Assembly: GCA_024734555.1 (NCBI GenBank)
Contig: JANPWX010000038.1
Coordinates: 3,048,758-3,112,757 of the forward strand
From: Trochalopteron elliotii
Lineage: Eukaryota > Chordata > Aves > Passeriformes > Leiothrichidae
Length of the DNA stretch: 64,000 nt
Direction: 5' to 3'
The notes beneath the pieces were generated by a model. It was not told the DNA's origin and ran no database searches. It saw only the letters and a program-made list of their open reading frames with translations. The stretch's first letter is position 1. Each line of letters starts with the position of its first letter. The position numbers and the translations under genes were made by a program. Shown one piece after another: positions 1 through 13,700 of the stretch.

Positions 1-3000
1 ATCATAGAGGTGGAATGATGAGAAATACACTCCTGCTGCATTAGGAAGTCTTGGGAGGAGGCAAGACAAAAAGAAGGAAAGGATGGAACCTAATTACCTC
101 TGTGCTTCTTACAACATGAGATAATACAATGTGAAAAAGCTTTCATTATATTCGTTGAAGAAGTTCATGACTGGGAAATGTAAGATGCAGATTAACTGAA
201 AGAAGATTTCAAGCAAGAAAACCAGGCATGAAAAGCACTAAATCCTTTGGAAGAAAACATGAAGAATATTTAAAAGTTTCAGATCTAAACACAAAATGCA
301 GTTCAAGAAACTCTACTATAAAGCTAAACAATGACAGGGGTGTCCCCTTCCATACTCTTTGCCCATTCACTCAGGACTCCTTGGATTCCCTACTGCTCCC
401 ATTAAAATTTTGACCACCAGTCATGTCAGCCACATTACATATAAGTCATTTTCAAAAGCAGCAATAACATACAGCTTAGATAGGCTTTTGTTACTTAGTT
501 CTCATCTTAACTTCGCTTTTCTAATTTTTAAAGATGGTGGAGAAGGTGTTAATAGCTATGGAGAACACATGCAGTGGAAAACTGCAGTGGAGGAACTAGT
601 GTCTCCAAAGGAAAGCTTCTCACATATCACATTCTTTTACACCATGTGTCTGTACCTCTTGGTCATTTGTGGGGAAGATGGTATGTAAGCAATCCTCTGC
701 TCTTACTTGTTCTCTTTTCACTTTCAAATAGACAAGTAGAGCCCTACAGAGGTTCCGTGTCATTGCTCTGTGCATGGAAGTAAAGGTACTTTTTACTTTT
801 TCCAAGGAAAAAACACATCAATTGTGTCACATTAATACCAGAAACTATTACTGATCTTTTTCAAAACTTGCACTGCAATAACTGCATTTTTTTACAGTTA
901 TCCCTAACTTATGTTAACATATCAAACATTTTCATTTCTGAATAGGAGACATGGTATTTTTTCCTTATTCTTTAATACTCCATGCGCTCTACTGACTCTG
1001 TACTCTTGGCCTTATTTTTTCACTTAAGGTAGCTCTGTATTGCAGAGAACTCCTGCCAGTCTACTAATAAGGTTTGTGCCACAGAAAATCCACTGTATGT
1101 TCATGTCAAGAAATTATATTGATTATTCACATTTTGTTTACTAGCCAAACCTACTAGTTGGCAGAATAGTCAAGTTATAGTTGATACTGTTTTTGAAAAA
1201 TTTTAGCATTAATATAGACAGACTACAGAAATTTATATGCTCTGAAGACAAAAGAATCATTAGACTTCTACTCTGGAAAGATATATGACATTTTTCCCTA
1301 AAAATGTCTGCTTTTAGCAAACTTAGAGGAGCCACAATCTTACTTGAGATGGCATTTGCAAATAATTATCGAATTATGGTTTCTAATGAACTAGTTTTAT
1401 TTGTCCAAAAGCAGATGGCCCAAGCAAATAACTGCATTGCATTCTTTTGCCAGGTGTACGTTTAAAGCTCTTTACTGGCATCGTTTTCCATGCACTCGCA
1501 CTGCTGCCTCTCAGCAGCAGAGAGGCAAGTGATATTTCTATCCAGCCCTGTGCCAAGAAAGGAATGCCTGCTCTCGTTTGTACGTGCAGCCCTTTTAACA
1601 GGCAGCTGCCTAATTTTGCATGTCCCTCAGTGTTCTTTCTATCTGCTGCTCACTGTAGCTCAGAAAGGAAGAGCTCCAAGGAATACTGATTTTCCTTAAC
1701 TTTTTATTTCTGAACCATTAAGGATCCCTTTAACATCTTGAAACTCCTGAAGCCATTTTTCTTTTACTTACTTGCAGGTCAGTTGTTCTTGGCCATCTCT
1801 TCTCTGGAAAAACACTTCTCTTTGTCTTTCAAGGAATAGAGTTCTTCTGGGATTCTTGAGGTTAGGACACACAGCCTTCAGTTTACAAGGACAGCCATTT
1901 ACCTGCTCCTAAAGAATATTTCATTAAAGGGATTAATTCAGATCTGACACTACAGAGTTATGCCACTGATAAACAGTGACTGGAATTTTGTCCAAGCTCT
2001 CATGACAGAAAGTCAAAATACCTAAGATTATACATCAAGACCAGACAGACCTTTAAAAAGAAAAGCTGTAATTTCCTTTTTTCCTTTCAAGAAATTTCAC
2101 AAAAGCCACTTCTTTAGAAAACATAGGGGAAAGAAAAGAGGTGAGAATGGACACAAAGCTGACAGTTGAACTGTGAAAAGCTGAGCATGCTTTTTGTACA
2201 TGATTAAGTGGTAGCATATGCAGAGTCACTGATCAAATGTGTAATTCAGTTTGCAATTTTACTCTGGACTAATATTAAATAATAGACTAATATTTAAGGA
2301 AAATACCCAGTGCAACAGGTTGCATGACAAACAGAACCTCGCTGATTTAAAAAAGAATTTTATCATGGAAGAAGAATCCTTTCTCTAGTCTTGCAGATGA
2401 GTTCCTGAGTCCCTCTGTCATTTTGTGTGTGTTGCTGGAGTTCAAATACAGGGTAAAGTGATAAGTAATGAAGTAGCACTCCTGTCCTGCTTGAGCTCCG
2501 TAAGAAGTTGATCATGGCCTTATGTACTGGTGACACCTTTGACAAAGCTTTTGGGTTTTTCCCTTTAGTGTGTGACAAACTCATGAATGCATATGGATGG
2601 AATGTCGTCAGGTTTCAGTAAATATCTAATGCAATTCATTCTTTTATATCATCTTTTCTTTTTTGCATCTCATACAGGGAGGGTTGTCCATTTACTCGGT
2701 ATGCATTCAGTTTTCAAATCTGGCTGCCTAGGCTCCAGTTCGTTTTTAGACACTCCAAATAGAATGTGATTTTCAAAGATAATCAATCCTTAGGTGATAC
2801 CCTCACTGTGCTGCTTATAAGCATTGCATTGGTAAAGAAAGTATCCCATAACCAAAGCCAACACACAGGGAAGCAGCATGGAGCTTTTTATTTGGGAAAA
2901 CAGCTTAGGTCAGTATGGTCATACCAGATTCAATGTGCTATCAGATAAGAATGGAAGCACAGGAGCAGTATTTACTTCAATAGTAATGAATACAGGAGAG

Positions 3001-3039
3001 TGGAAAAAGGGTCTCTTTGTCTTTTCAGCCAGACTACAA
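1..3039. other. AT-rich non-coding DNA, no gene seen
   Basis: Only short reading frames of about 60-110 codons occur, with no recognisable domain. The stretch at 1447-1689 is a little richer in G+C, and its frame contains several cysteines, but it matches no family I know. A well-formed minus-strand splice acceptor lies at 171-172 with a donor at 96-97. The 73-base interval between them (98-170) is closed by stops in all three frames, so it is not an internal coding exon. No repeat family was recognised. Confidence 0.6.
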
Positions 3040-3540
3040 CAGACATCATGGTGAGGCCATACCTCAAATCCTGTGTTGAGTTTTGGTTACCTCCATATGA
3101 GAATGACACTGAGGTTCTGGAGTGTGTTCAAAGAGCAACAAAGCTGGTGAAGGTTCTACAGAAAATGTCTAAGTGGTTGAGGGAACTGAGGCTCTTTAGT
3201 TTGGAGAAAAGGAGTCTGAGGGGAAACCTTGTCATGGTCTACAACAACCTGAAAGGGTGCAGTAGTAAGATGGGGGTCAGTCTCTTTTCCAAGAGCAGCA
3301 GAACAAGAGGAAACAACCAAGAGAGGTTTAGATTGGATATTAAGAAAAAATTTCTTCATGGAAAGGGTAGTCAGGCATCAGAAGAGTTTACCCAGGAAAG
3401 TGTTTAAACCATCTGCCCTGATGTATTTAAAAGACCTGTAGCACTGAGGGACACAGTTCAGTGGTGGGCTTGACAGTGCTAGGTAAATGGTTGTACTCAA
3501 TGATCTTACAGGTATTTTCCAACCTAGATGACTTGATAAT
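3040..3540 (+). mobile_element. CR1 LINE, 5'-truncated 3' end
   Basis: This is a non-LTR retrotransposon fragment. The frame ending at 3407 carries the C-terminal reverse-transcriptase region typical of CR1: a PYLKSCVEFW block, then VQRATKLVK, LRELRLFSLEKRSLRG, VYNNLKG and SRTRGN. After the stop the text runs into a CR1 3' UTR, ending near 3535 in the characteristic 'gatctt...ggt.ttttccaaccta.atga' tail. The terminal 8-bp repeats of an intact CR1 are not preserved. The copy is 5'-truncated, as most CR1 copies are, and carries stop codons, so it is inactive. Boundaries are good to about 20 bases; the 5' edge is where similarity starts just before the motif at 3051. Confidence 0.9.
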
Positions 3541-6500
3541 TTTAAAGGGTTCTGTGATAACTTGAAACATAATTTCCTTGTTTAGATGTTGCAGCCCTTC
3601 TTGAAGGGTGGTGTCTTTATGCCAGTGTAACAATCCATTACCTTCAGAGGACCACCATTGCGTAATCATCTTTCCACTAGGAGTCATCTAAAAGATCTCG
3701 AACTTCCTCTTAAGGAACCCCTCAGAAAAAGCTGATTTTACATTCTCAAAATAATCATTTATATTCCCAATCTACTCCTCTACACAGAAAACTGAAATTT
3801 TGAGAATTAACTTCCACTGCATTTCCTTGTGGCAGTACTTAGCAACACTCCACTGCTCCACCTGATTGAGTCCTTAAACATTCAGAAGAAATAATTTGCT
3901 CCAGGACTGTTGCCTCCCCTTCTTCCAAGTGTAGGACTGGCCAAGAGTTCCCAAGGTTATCTGAGGCTGGGATACTCAAATTACAATATTTGATGGGTAA
4001 GCAACCAGGTCACAAATCAAGTGATAAGGCTGATGAATTCAAACCTTATATGAACGTTTCTGTCATTCTTTTTCTTTTCAATACTCTGCTGCTTTGTACA
4101 AGTAGTTTATCTCTTCTAAGTCCTTTTATTTTATTCAGAGGCTACATACCTTACCTCACACGAGCTTTAAAGAAGACTGGAACACAGATAAGGCTGTTAC
4201 AAAGCATTCACTTATCGAGTAATTTTTAATCTAGGTTTCTGTGAGTAATATAAAATGGAGTAAAATCTATGGTGTTTTAGTTCTGCCTTAAGAGTAGGGA
4301 AATAGTGTGTAAAGAAAGAGTTTCTAGTGAATAGTGAAATACATCAGAAATCAAGAAATCTGATTTTAGGGGCCTTTCACCTAAAACTGGCTCTATTACC
4401 CCTAGCATTTATATTTTGTAAGGATGCCACTTGATCTATGCCATATCTCAATTTTCTATAAGTGAGCAGGAAATACTTCTTGCCTCTCATGCACATTTTA
4501 GTTACCATTCATCCAAAATTGCAAGACAATCCAGTATTGCATCAGTAGAGCAAAATAGGAAGAACTATCCAGTTATTCATTCTAGTGCTGTAAGACACTC
4601 AAGGACATTTAGGCAAAAATTATGACACTATCAGGGATGGGAAAGAGAATAGCATTTTATTTAACTGGTTTTTAGCATTCCTGTAACTGTTGTACTATTT
4701 AGGTATAATTTTTAAAGTCCTTAAGCCCCTTCTTCTGAGAAACACCTAATAAAAGAAGGTCTCCAACTTACAAAACTCTCGCCATTGTATCAAAAAGTGT
4801 TACTGCACATTTGCCCATTAAAATAATATTTTTACATCAAAAATCATAAGGCAGAAAAAGTGCACAAGAGAATTATTTTCCGTAAAACACAATCTTATCC
4901 TACTGATCAGACAACTTGACACTATGAACAGCCTAAATCCCTCATCCCTATTTGTCCCAAGCCAGTAAAATAGCCTTACACATTCTCAAGAAAACCAACC
5001 AAACAATCATATTAAAATAAATATCGTGGTGATGTTTGTATTCCCTGACTGCAATTTCATGTCTCCCTCTCAGTGGTGCAGAAAATTAAAACCACCTGTC
5101 AAGTCTTACATTTCCAAATTAATTAGATAGCCGAATGCTAGGAACAGGGTGCAGTAAAGGAAGCTGTAATGTATGTGAAAGGATGTTCATGAAAAAAAAC
5201 AACCATCAAGAATTAGAAATGTCGGTTGATACCAAAAAGAGACATAATATCTAATGGTACTACAAGTTATAGTGCTATAAATGTTAAATCCATTATGATT
5301 AGTTAATATGAACTTTGATATAAAAAGGAGAACAAATGCAATCAAAATAATATTTTTTAAACGTGATTAATCATATTATTTGAAAAACAGTATACACAGC
5401 GATGAAAACATCAGTGAGGCATAAAAATACAGAAGGAAACTTATGCGAAAATTTTTGAGCTTATTTAGTACAGTAATTCTAAATTTAGCTCATTCTAATA
5501 CAAATGTTTTCCAAACAAGTATGAATTTATACTAGAAGGATATTTTGTAGTATGTCTTTCTGGCCAGAAATGGTGGGATAAGGATGATTTGAAGGTTCTG
5601 AAAAGCATGCTTTCAAAGTGTAGCAATTACCAAATTTGAACACTGATGTAAAGAATGTTTAAAAAGGAAGAGTGAAATAAAAGAACAGCTAGTCAAGAGT
5701 TCATTTCCAAAATTCCTGAAAGCCCTAGAGGTAAAAGTCAGATCAGTGATGGTGAATTTCCACAGTGTAACAAACTTATATACAAACAAGAGAATTTTCT
5801 GAAATTTTAAACTGATAATCAGAAATACTGTTTTTGTAGATTTTGAAAAAAAGTGGGATGGAGACATTCCAACACTGCCAGTTAATTGCCATATCAGATC
5901 CTTTATTGCACTGCAACGACACCAAGAACAAAAAAACCAAGTTTCTTTAAGAATCTAATTTAAGGGCTGGTTATTATTGAAGGCAAAGATATAGAAAGAT
6001 TTATGTTTTACTTCTTGTACTTCCAAATACATGCACATTCTTCTTTTAAAATAAAAGGTTTCTCTTGCTAACTCACATAAACTCCTACAAAATTATTATC
6101 TTCATTATATGTTTCTACATTTTATTGAACTATATATTTTTGAGGAGTAGCAACATGTCTCTCAGGGGAAATAATATTAAATTGTGCAAGAACCTTCTCT
6201 TCCAGATTTAAAATAATGGAGCTCCTTTATTTGTATCATCTCAACATGGTATTAACCAATCCAATGCCCTATGGATATTATCTATTTGATTCAAATATTT
6301 TCTGATTCTTTCGGGGATTTTTGGGAGAGAACAAGTTGCTGAAATCCCCATCCAATCTGGCCTTAAGCATCAAGGGAATTGTTTTAAATACAAGTTTCTT
6401 CCAGTGCACATTCTATTTTCCAACTAAAATAGTAACTCTTGCCTTTCTACATCTTTTCACAACTTCACTGAGTGAAACCAGAAAATTTTGATATACCTCA

Positions 6501-6720
6501 CACTTTCTAGCTGATAAAACCCAAGATCCAGAGGTAACTTAGAGCAGACTGGTCAGAGTAGTTGTCAGAATATCAGAAGATACCTGAAGGAAAGACCAAA
6601 ACTATTGAAACTCTTTTCTTCTGGCTTGATAATCAGCCAAAATCCTTTCTATGACAGCTAAAACTTCTCGAAACACTGTGGCATGTATTGCCCTTCCTGA
6701 GAGCAACGTTTTAAAGATCC

Positions 6721-6800
6721 AATTATAATGACTATTATAATGACTATAACACCATAACACCATAAACTATAATAATGACTATAACACCATAAACATGACT
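6721..6800. repeat. Short AT-rich tandem repeat
   Basis: The string AATGACTATAACACCATAA occurs twice, starting at about 6739 and 6774 (35 bases apart). Partial units AATGACTAT and AACACCATAA lie between and before them. This is an imperfect minisatellite-like array of about two units, probably produced by replication slippage. Confidence 0.8.
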
Positions 6801-9119
6801 ACTTAAGGAAAATCCATCATATTGTCAAGGACATGTATGGTATTGAATCGAGATCATGGGACATGTCTACACTTTGGCTCTGCAGTGAGAGTTTCATGAT
6901 GTGCATTGAAAGTCTGCAAAGTTGCACTTGCTTTCTTCTTTTTCCGATGTCCTTTAAAAGAAAGACGTAATTCAGTTCTGCTCAAATTTGAAAATATTTG
7001 ATTTTAAGATAGAACAAACTATATGATAAAAAACCTAATATTTCAGGTGTCCTACCCTATAAAATCACAAGAAAAAAAAGCAAAATGGCTTTGACAGAGG
7101 TTAGGCTGGATCCATTTGCAATTTAACGCTCAACCAAATTTTTCAAAATTATTTGCTCTGAAAAAAAATTCCCAAAATCCTTGTAAGGTTTCCAACTAGA
7201 TAAGAATTCCAAGTGCTAAAGGTAAAGTCTGTATTTAAAAATATTGGAATATTGATTGAAAAATTTGCTGACCTTATCCTGGAGGATCTTTTAAAATTGG
7301 AAGATACATTTGTCAGAAGTAAGGGTTGTATAAAAAAATATACCTCAAGGAGGGAAATAGGCCAAATGAATTTTCAATGTACTTTTTTCCCCTTCATTTT
7401 AGGGGAAAGGACATTTCAAATTAATATTGTAATTAACATTACTCTCTTCCTATTTCTAATTTAGACACAATTTAGAGCCAGGTTTTTTGACTTCAGCACT
7501 TAAAATCAAGCCCTTAAATTGATGGTGAGGCAGCTAAACAAAATATTTGACTCAAAGTGCTCAAGTAACCAGGACTTATGCAGCACAGAGTTCTTTCCAC
7601 GTTCTAAAAACATTCATGCAAATAAGGACAATGCACCAACAAGTCAACTTTAAACCAGAATTCATGATCACAATTAAATTGTATGTCCAACAAGTTTTAT
7701 TGCCTTTTTCCCTGCACTGGAAAAGCAAAGTTAAATTTGTCCAGTCACTCAATATTCCTCCATTATGAAGTAAACAACTGAAAGCATTTTCCAAAATCAG
7801 TTCAGGCATCCACATTCACTTGTTCACAGAACTATGGAAGGATATTCTGCAATGCTTCCTACTTATTGCACAGCTTCTTTATAGTGAAATAAACTTTAAC
7901 CTAGAAAATTGCATTTTTAAGAGACTAACCCTGAGGCTTGTCCAGACCCCATCAATTAATCTCTCCTTACTCTGTTTTACTTTTATTATTTTACACAGTT
8001 GCCATGACCTATATACAATGATTGAACGTTTCTGACCCTCAGGAGAAAGACATGCCTTCAAAAAGAATTTGAATTAAGAGATACAAAATGTTTCAAACAG
8101 GAAAAGAGAGAAGTTTCAAACATATTCAAAATTATGGAAAAATGTCCTTAGTCACAGTTAAAAAAAAAAACCAAAAAACACCAAAGCCTTGAAGGGTCAA
8201 GACTAAGTAGATTAACAGAAGAGATAAAGGACAAGGAAGTCAAAGTTCATGTGGTGCTGTCAATAAAAAAGATAGACTTATTTCAACAGACTATTTTTAC
8301 CTACTTAATGTACTCCTTTGAGTACATCAACTAGATTAACATTTTTCTTAAAGTAATCAGCTTTGACTCTCCTTTTACTTCTAGTAATAAAATTAAGAAA
8401 CCGCATGTTAAAAAAACCCAGCAAACAAAAAAAAACAACCTTAAGCAAAAGCAGATTAAAAATTTAAGGGAAAAAATATTCCAGGTCAGCTCAGGATAAT
8501 CTATGCATAAATCTGTAACAGATTTGGACTTGCACCAAGAGCCTCAAGTTGTCTACAGTGTAGTATTGCCCCGCTATTTGTTAAAAAATCAATGAGTGTT
8601 CAAAGAAAGCAATGAGCAAATTTTTTCAATAAAACATTTCTAGCTGGGATGTAATTTTTTAGAATGAATAATACAGAAAACCAACTGCATTTAAAGAGAG
8701 AGAGAATATTTGGATATATCTTTATATATGAGTAGTACATATAAAGATTAAGAAATACACAGGAAATGCAAAGTAATTGTTTGCTACAAAACACATGGTG
8801 TGAAATAAAACACTAGGTGAAACACCTGAGAGAGATTAAAATTCCTGTTTAATGAAATAATGCAAAGAAATATTTATATGTATTCCAATAGTAGCTACAA
8901 GCCTTAACAATTCACCTTCGTGTTTTTTAGTCAAGAAGTTGTTCTCTAGCAGGCAGGATAAAATTATGTGAATACAAAGGTATCATATGCGATGCAAAGC
9001 TGACACCTTAAAATTAAAACCTCTGAGATCCTGGGGGAAACAAAATTAAAATGGAAAGAGCAAATTGTGGGACAGTGGAGATACAAGGAAACATTAGGAA
9101 TAACAAGTCAGATGCCCTT

Positions 9120-9692
9120 CTAGTGTTTATAGGCATCCCAGCAAAACTGAAAACTTAGGGGTGATTTCCAGTTGATTGATGTATAATGCAATTTAGCACC
9201 AGGCAACAGCAAAATGTGACAACTGTCTCTGCAAAACAATAAAATAATCACTTGGTGACCATCACAGTAACAATGATGGGTACCAAAATCCCCTTTGCCA
9301 TTTTTGGCAACCATGTCTTGACAGAGGAAGAAAGTGATGAACAATCCATTCCCTGGTGTTTTAGAAAAACTCTCTGAATGAAGGAGGACATAGTCACATA
9401 TCTCAATAACTCCAACTGCTCTGAAGGGTGTGTGTTTTCCGTCATCCTTTCTTTATTCAAGGAAATTCTCTCAGACTTTGTGCATGTCTGGGTGGTTAGA
9501 GATCTTGATGTACAAATGTTCACTGATTCCTGGCTCCAATAGTCTCACACAGACACTTTTCACACCCTGAAGGTCCAGGAGGGACTTCTTTGAAGGGAAG
9601 GCCATTGATGAGTAAATCACAGTTGGAGTAAAATCCAAGGAAGTAGAATTAACTAAACACCTCAGGCTAATCTGGTAGTTCATGTATCCCAT
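9120..9692 (-). other. Possible decayed coding stretch, unidentified
   Basis: Three minus-strand frames (9692-9471, 9523-9248 and 9344-9120) overlap so that nearly 570 bases can be read with only two frame changes. The composition is fairly protein-like (for example KSLLDLQGVKSVCVRLLEPG in the first frame). That is the pattern expected of an old frameshifted pseudogene or transposon gene, but I recognise no family, there is no poly-A tail, and chance overlap of short frames remains quite possible. Confidence 0.15.
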
Positions 9693-10194
9693 ATTTACCC
9701 CAAGCTCAAAAAAGAAGCTCTATCTCATTATATAGCATCTTAAATAGCACGTACCTGTCCTCTTTCCTTTTCCCATTCTCCTGAATAAAATTCACAATCC
9801 TACAAACCAAGCTGTAGAAGTCTTTCTGCCACTCATTCTGAGTGTGAAGCTGCCTAGTATCCCAGTCATCACTGCAACCTAATCTCTTTGGGAATAAAGC
9901 ACAGAGAACAGATTTAAGGCCCAGAGATTTTTTTTTTCCTATTAATTTGCCATCAGTATAGAAAATTGCACAGCCCTGGGGCTCCCTGCTGAAGAGTTCA
10001 AAGCTCTTTTACATATAAAAGGGAATTAAATCCTCATAACTACTTCCCATTTTATCCTCCACTACATAGGAGAAGAGATTCATTATATTGCTTCCCTAAT
10101 TTGCTGCTCAAGGATAGTGTCTTTTATGCCTGAGGGAATCTAGCCTTCTAGACTGTGAAGTGCTGCTCTAAAATTTCTGTGGAGAGCACAGTCA

Positions 10195-10741
10195 GGAGTG
10201 TTTAGAGCAGACATACAGAGAAAAAATCAGCTGGAGCTTCCTGTGCATCAGTTTCTCACTGTTACCTCTCGTCCTATTGCTCAGCACCACTGAGCAGAGC
10301 CTGGAGCCATCTTCTTGGCACCCTCCCTTCAGATATTGACAGATGTTTATGAGGTCCTGTCTCAGCTGTCTCTTCTCAAGGATGGACAGGCCAAGTTCTC
10401 TCAGCCCTCCCTCATAAGAGAGATGTTCCAGTCCTTTAATCACCTTTGTTGTCCTCTGCTGGACCTGCTCCAGGAGATCTGTGTGTCTGTTGTACTGAGG
10501 AGCCCAGAACTGGACACAACACTCCAGATGGGGCCTCACGCAGGCTGAGTAGAAAGGCAGGATCACCTCCCTCCACCTACTGGCAATGCTCTTCCTGATG
10601 TGCACCTCAGGATCTTATTGGCCTTCTTGGCCACAAGGGCACACTGCTGGCTCATGGTCAGCTTGTTGCCCACCAGGACACAAAGGGCCTTTTCCAAGGG
10701 GTTTTTGCAGCAGCTCGTCCCCCAGCCTGTGCTGCTGCATG
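10195..10741 (-). mobile_element. CR1 LINE fragment, reverse-transcriptase C-terminus
   Basis: On the minus strand the sequence reads into CR1 from about 10741: a 'gctgggggacgagctgctg' block, then the region equivalent to LTMSQQCALVAKKANKIL. A one-base frameshift follows near 10600, and an open frame runs from 10605 to 10192 with the block CVRPHLECCVQFWAPQYN, then LLEQVQQRTTKVIKGLEHL, LRELGLSILEKRQLRQDL, YLKGGCQEDGSRL and NRTRGN. The copy loses CR1 similarity around 10200, before the 3' UTR, so it is truncated at both ends. The RT portion is well kept (137 codons uninterrupted), which suggests a younger insertion than the copies at 26.7 or 30.6 kb. Confidence 0.93.
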
Positions 10742-13640
10742 AGGTACATTTTCCTTGTAGTTCTGGCAGACTGTGACTGGGTTGTAAAAGCAGAGAAGTT
10801 TAGTGGTCAAAGCCTTAAGCTAGGTGAGCCATGAGGCAAAGGGTTCCACAGGAGTTTCTCAATAAATAATTTTTACCTTGACAACAGTGATGCTTGAGGG
10901 TTATTATTGAATGCCACTGATCAATTTCAGGTTGTTTCTCATACATGTTCATTCATTTTCTCACAAAGATATATATGAATGAAACTTAAACATATACTTA
11001 AAACTGATAAGTTGATTTAAAAAAACACTAATATCCATTCTCAATCAAAATTTATACCCATTCATCTCTATTCACCACTATTTCTTCTTCACAATGATGT
11101 TTTTAGCAGAGGTACAGACCATGAGGACACCACTAATTCTAGAACTTATTGTGAAAATGGAGAACACTGTTTTTCATAAAATGTGGCATAGCAAAATAAA
11201 CCTGAAGATCCCAATCATGTATATGTTCTGAGCAAATTTTTGCTGGCAAGGTGAAAAAGCATTTTTTGGCTTTAAGCATCAGTTTAAGAAAGCACAAAAA
11301 TTCACGTTTATTTTCATCTGCATTCAGGAAAAAAGTTACTACGAGTCAAAATTCCAGTATCTTAAAAGGCTTGGAGGATATAACTTACTGTAGTGATAGT
11401 CATACATTCTCTCCCTGCCAGGAACAATGTCCTCAACTAGATTATCACTCTTTTATGAGTAAGTTTTCTTGACAAAAAAGACTTGGTTTTAGTAACTCTA
11501 ACTGAACTGTGTTCAGTGTAGATCTTAAAAACCCCTCTAAATTAACTGGGCTGTTGTGTTGTTTGCCTGTATGCCTACAGCAGGGTTTTATATATGCACA
11601 GGGGACGCAGTAATTCTATTCACCATTTGCTTGCCCTTGCTTATACAGAAATGATTTATGGGGTGCTCTCTATATCCCCTATCCACGTAAAGAGCAGTAT
11701 CTAGAGAGAGATAGGGGAAAAATCCCATTCATAGGGTAGTAATGACTGCATTGCTTACAGTGAAGAAATTCAATTTACTTGCCAGTTGTTTTTCTGGGAA
11801 CGCACTTTGGGAGGAAAACTGAACCATGAGATGTGTGTAGTAACCAGAGCACAAATAACAAGGGAGACAATGATCTGGTATTGCTACTTATTCCCAGTGT
11901 AACATTGAAGCCCATTCACAACATTGAAACTGCAGATAATCAGGCTGTTGGTCCTGGTGCTCGTAGGACTATTGTTTAATACTCTTTCTAACATACCTTC
12001 ACTCTTCTTGTCATCACTGCAACACATGTAGTACCTGACTTGAATACAATTTTTGTCAGACTCAAAAAACCACTTCAATATACCCTTAATTTTAAATGCA
12101 TATTACTTTAAATCTTTAAGAATAAATTTCTGCATAAGCATTTTTCTTGGAATGGAAGAATATTTTTCAACCTGAACATGCTTAGGTGTTTTTAGAAGAG
12201 AGAATCCGTGCTTTATAAAATCTAGTAAGTTTAAATATTTTTAAAAACCTAAAAATGGATTTTAAAGATACCCACCCAACACAGCCCTGACAACTTTGTC
12301 ATATGAAAAGCAAGCTGTAAAAGTTTGCATAAGTGTCTTTCCATTAAACTAATGAAACATAAATAAATTGAAGACAAGGTCTTAGGTAATTTCACTAATC
12401 ATTGACTTCCAAGATGATTTAGGAGCTCTATTGTAAATGTGTGTGATGGAAGGATATAAATGTTCACAGAAATATTTGCCTTTTTAAGGCCTCATTTAAT
12501 CTTTCATCCTCTAATGACAAGTGCTGGGCAAATTCCCTCTGTGTTCTCCCATGCTGATGTACCACAACAGGAACTGATATTTTCTTTATGAACAATGAGT
12601 CCTTATAGCTATGGTGTCAGGAAGATTAACTATTTTCATACAAGGACCAAATACCTTTTTCCCTCTCCTACAACAGAGTTATAGCTCTATTGTTCATACT
12701 TCTTGTAAAGAAAACATTATTTCCTGTATTAGTCAGGTTTTTCTTCAAAAACTCACAATGAAGGCATGCTCTATGCTTCACAACTGGGTTTTATTTAGGG
12801 ATGAAAACCTCCACAATCAGCTTAAGGTAAAGATCCATGTTATACCCCTTTGGTTAAAGGAATGCTGGAATATGAGTATTTTATTTCTTTGTTCTGATAT
12901 CTATAGCCCTCATTCTCCCTCAAAACACTCAGATTTTAATCATTAATTAATAGTCATTCATTATATTGCATTTTTTTACCTACATTCTTTTCCTATCTGG
13001 TTAATACACACAAATGTTAATTCCTTGGCTTACTCTATTAAACGCATTCCCAATAATTCACCTGCTCCTCCAAATGACCAGTGCCTTGCACAGGTGTCTT
13101 CTGGAACCCATCCTATGTGGTGAAGTACTCAAGAAAACCATCCATGCCTGCTTGCTACACCAGCCAGTCCTCTTATTTTCATACTGTTGAATTTCTGTTT
13201 CAAGCACTGATATTGACAACCATTAAAAGACATAAAAATCACTTCCACAGTGAAGGAAAACATGCTGTAAAATTTGTGCGACCATGTAGCAATGTTCAGT
13301 GCGATCATTTGCAGGAGGAGAAAAACATTCTATATTAAAACGAAAGCAATCTTGCTCATACAGCCAAACCCTCATATGCCCTGAGATTCTTACATCCAAG
13401 CAGACTATTCAGCATACAGGAAAAGTTGTATGTACCCAGTAGTTTGGGCAGAATTTCATGCAATGACATAGGAAGGCAAGACAGCTTTTATTGAGCTTTC
13501 ATTTCAACTTGTGTTTTCTTTGACAGGAGACTGTGTGCTTGTTTTGATCTAATAATGGTTCAGAAAAATTGTGTGTCTGTCCTCTTTAATTTCTGTGAAT
13601 TTCCTTTAGTGTCCTGATGTACATCAAGCCTCCAACTCTG

Positions 13641-13665
13641 TCTTTTTTTTTTTTCTTTTTTTTTT

Positions 13666-13696
<31 letters not shown>

Positions 13697-13700
13697 TTTC
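13641..13700. repeat. T-rich low-complexity tract
   Basis: About 60 bases of almost pure T, broken by single C residues at intervals of 11-19 bases. On the minus strand it gives a lysine/glutamate-rich frame (13911-13624), which is an artefact of the tract, not a protein. Read on the minus strand it is an A-rich run that could be the relic tail of a retroposed sequence, but no retroposon body is recognisable beside it. Confidence 0.9.

Larger units (their letters stand above)
3541..10194. other. AT-rich non-coding DNA, no gene seen
   Basis: I see no gene in this stretch. It contains one short tandem repeat (6721-6800), several A-rich runs (for example 8160-8180 and 8420-8440) and scattered frames under 95 codons. 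At 9120-9692 three minus-strand frames overlap end to end with few stops; this is described among the findings as a possible decayed coding stretch, but no family is recognised. Confidence 0.6.

Noticed and set aside
98..170. Minus-strand interval with strong acceptor and donor
   Set aside because: All three frames contain a stop, so it is not an internal coding exon. A non-coding exon is possible but unsupported.
12796..12840. 28-base plus-strand micro-exon (DENLHNQLK)
   Set aside because: Too short; acceptor-donor pairs at this distance are expected many times by chance in 64 kb.
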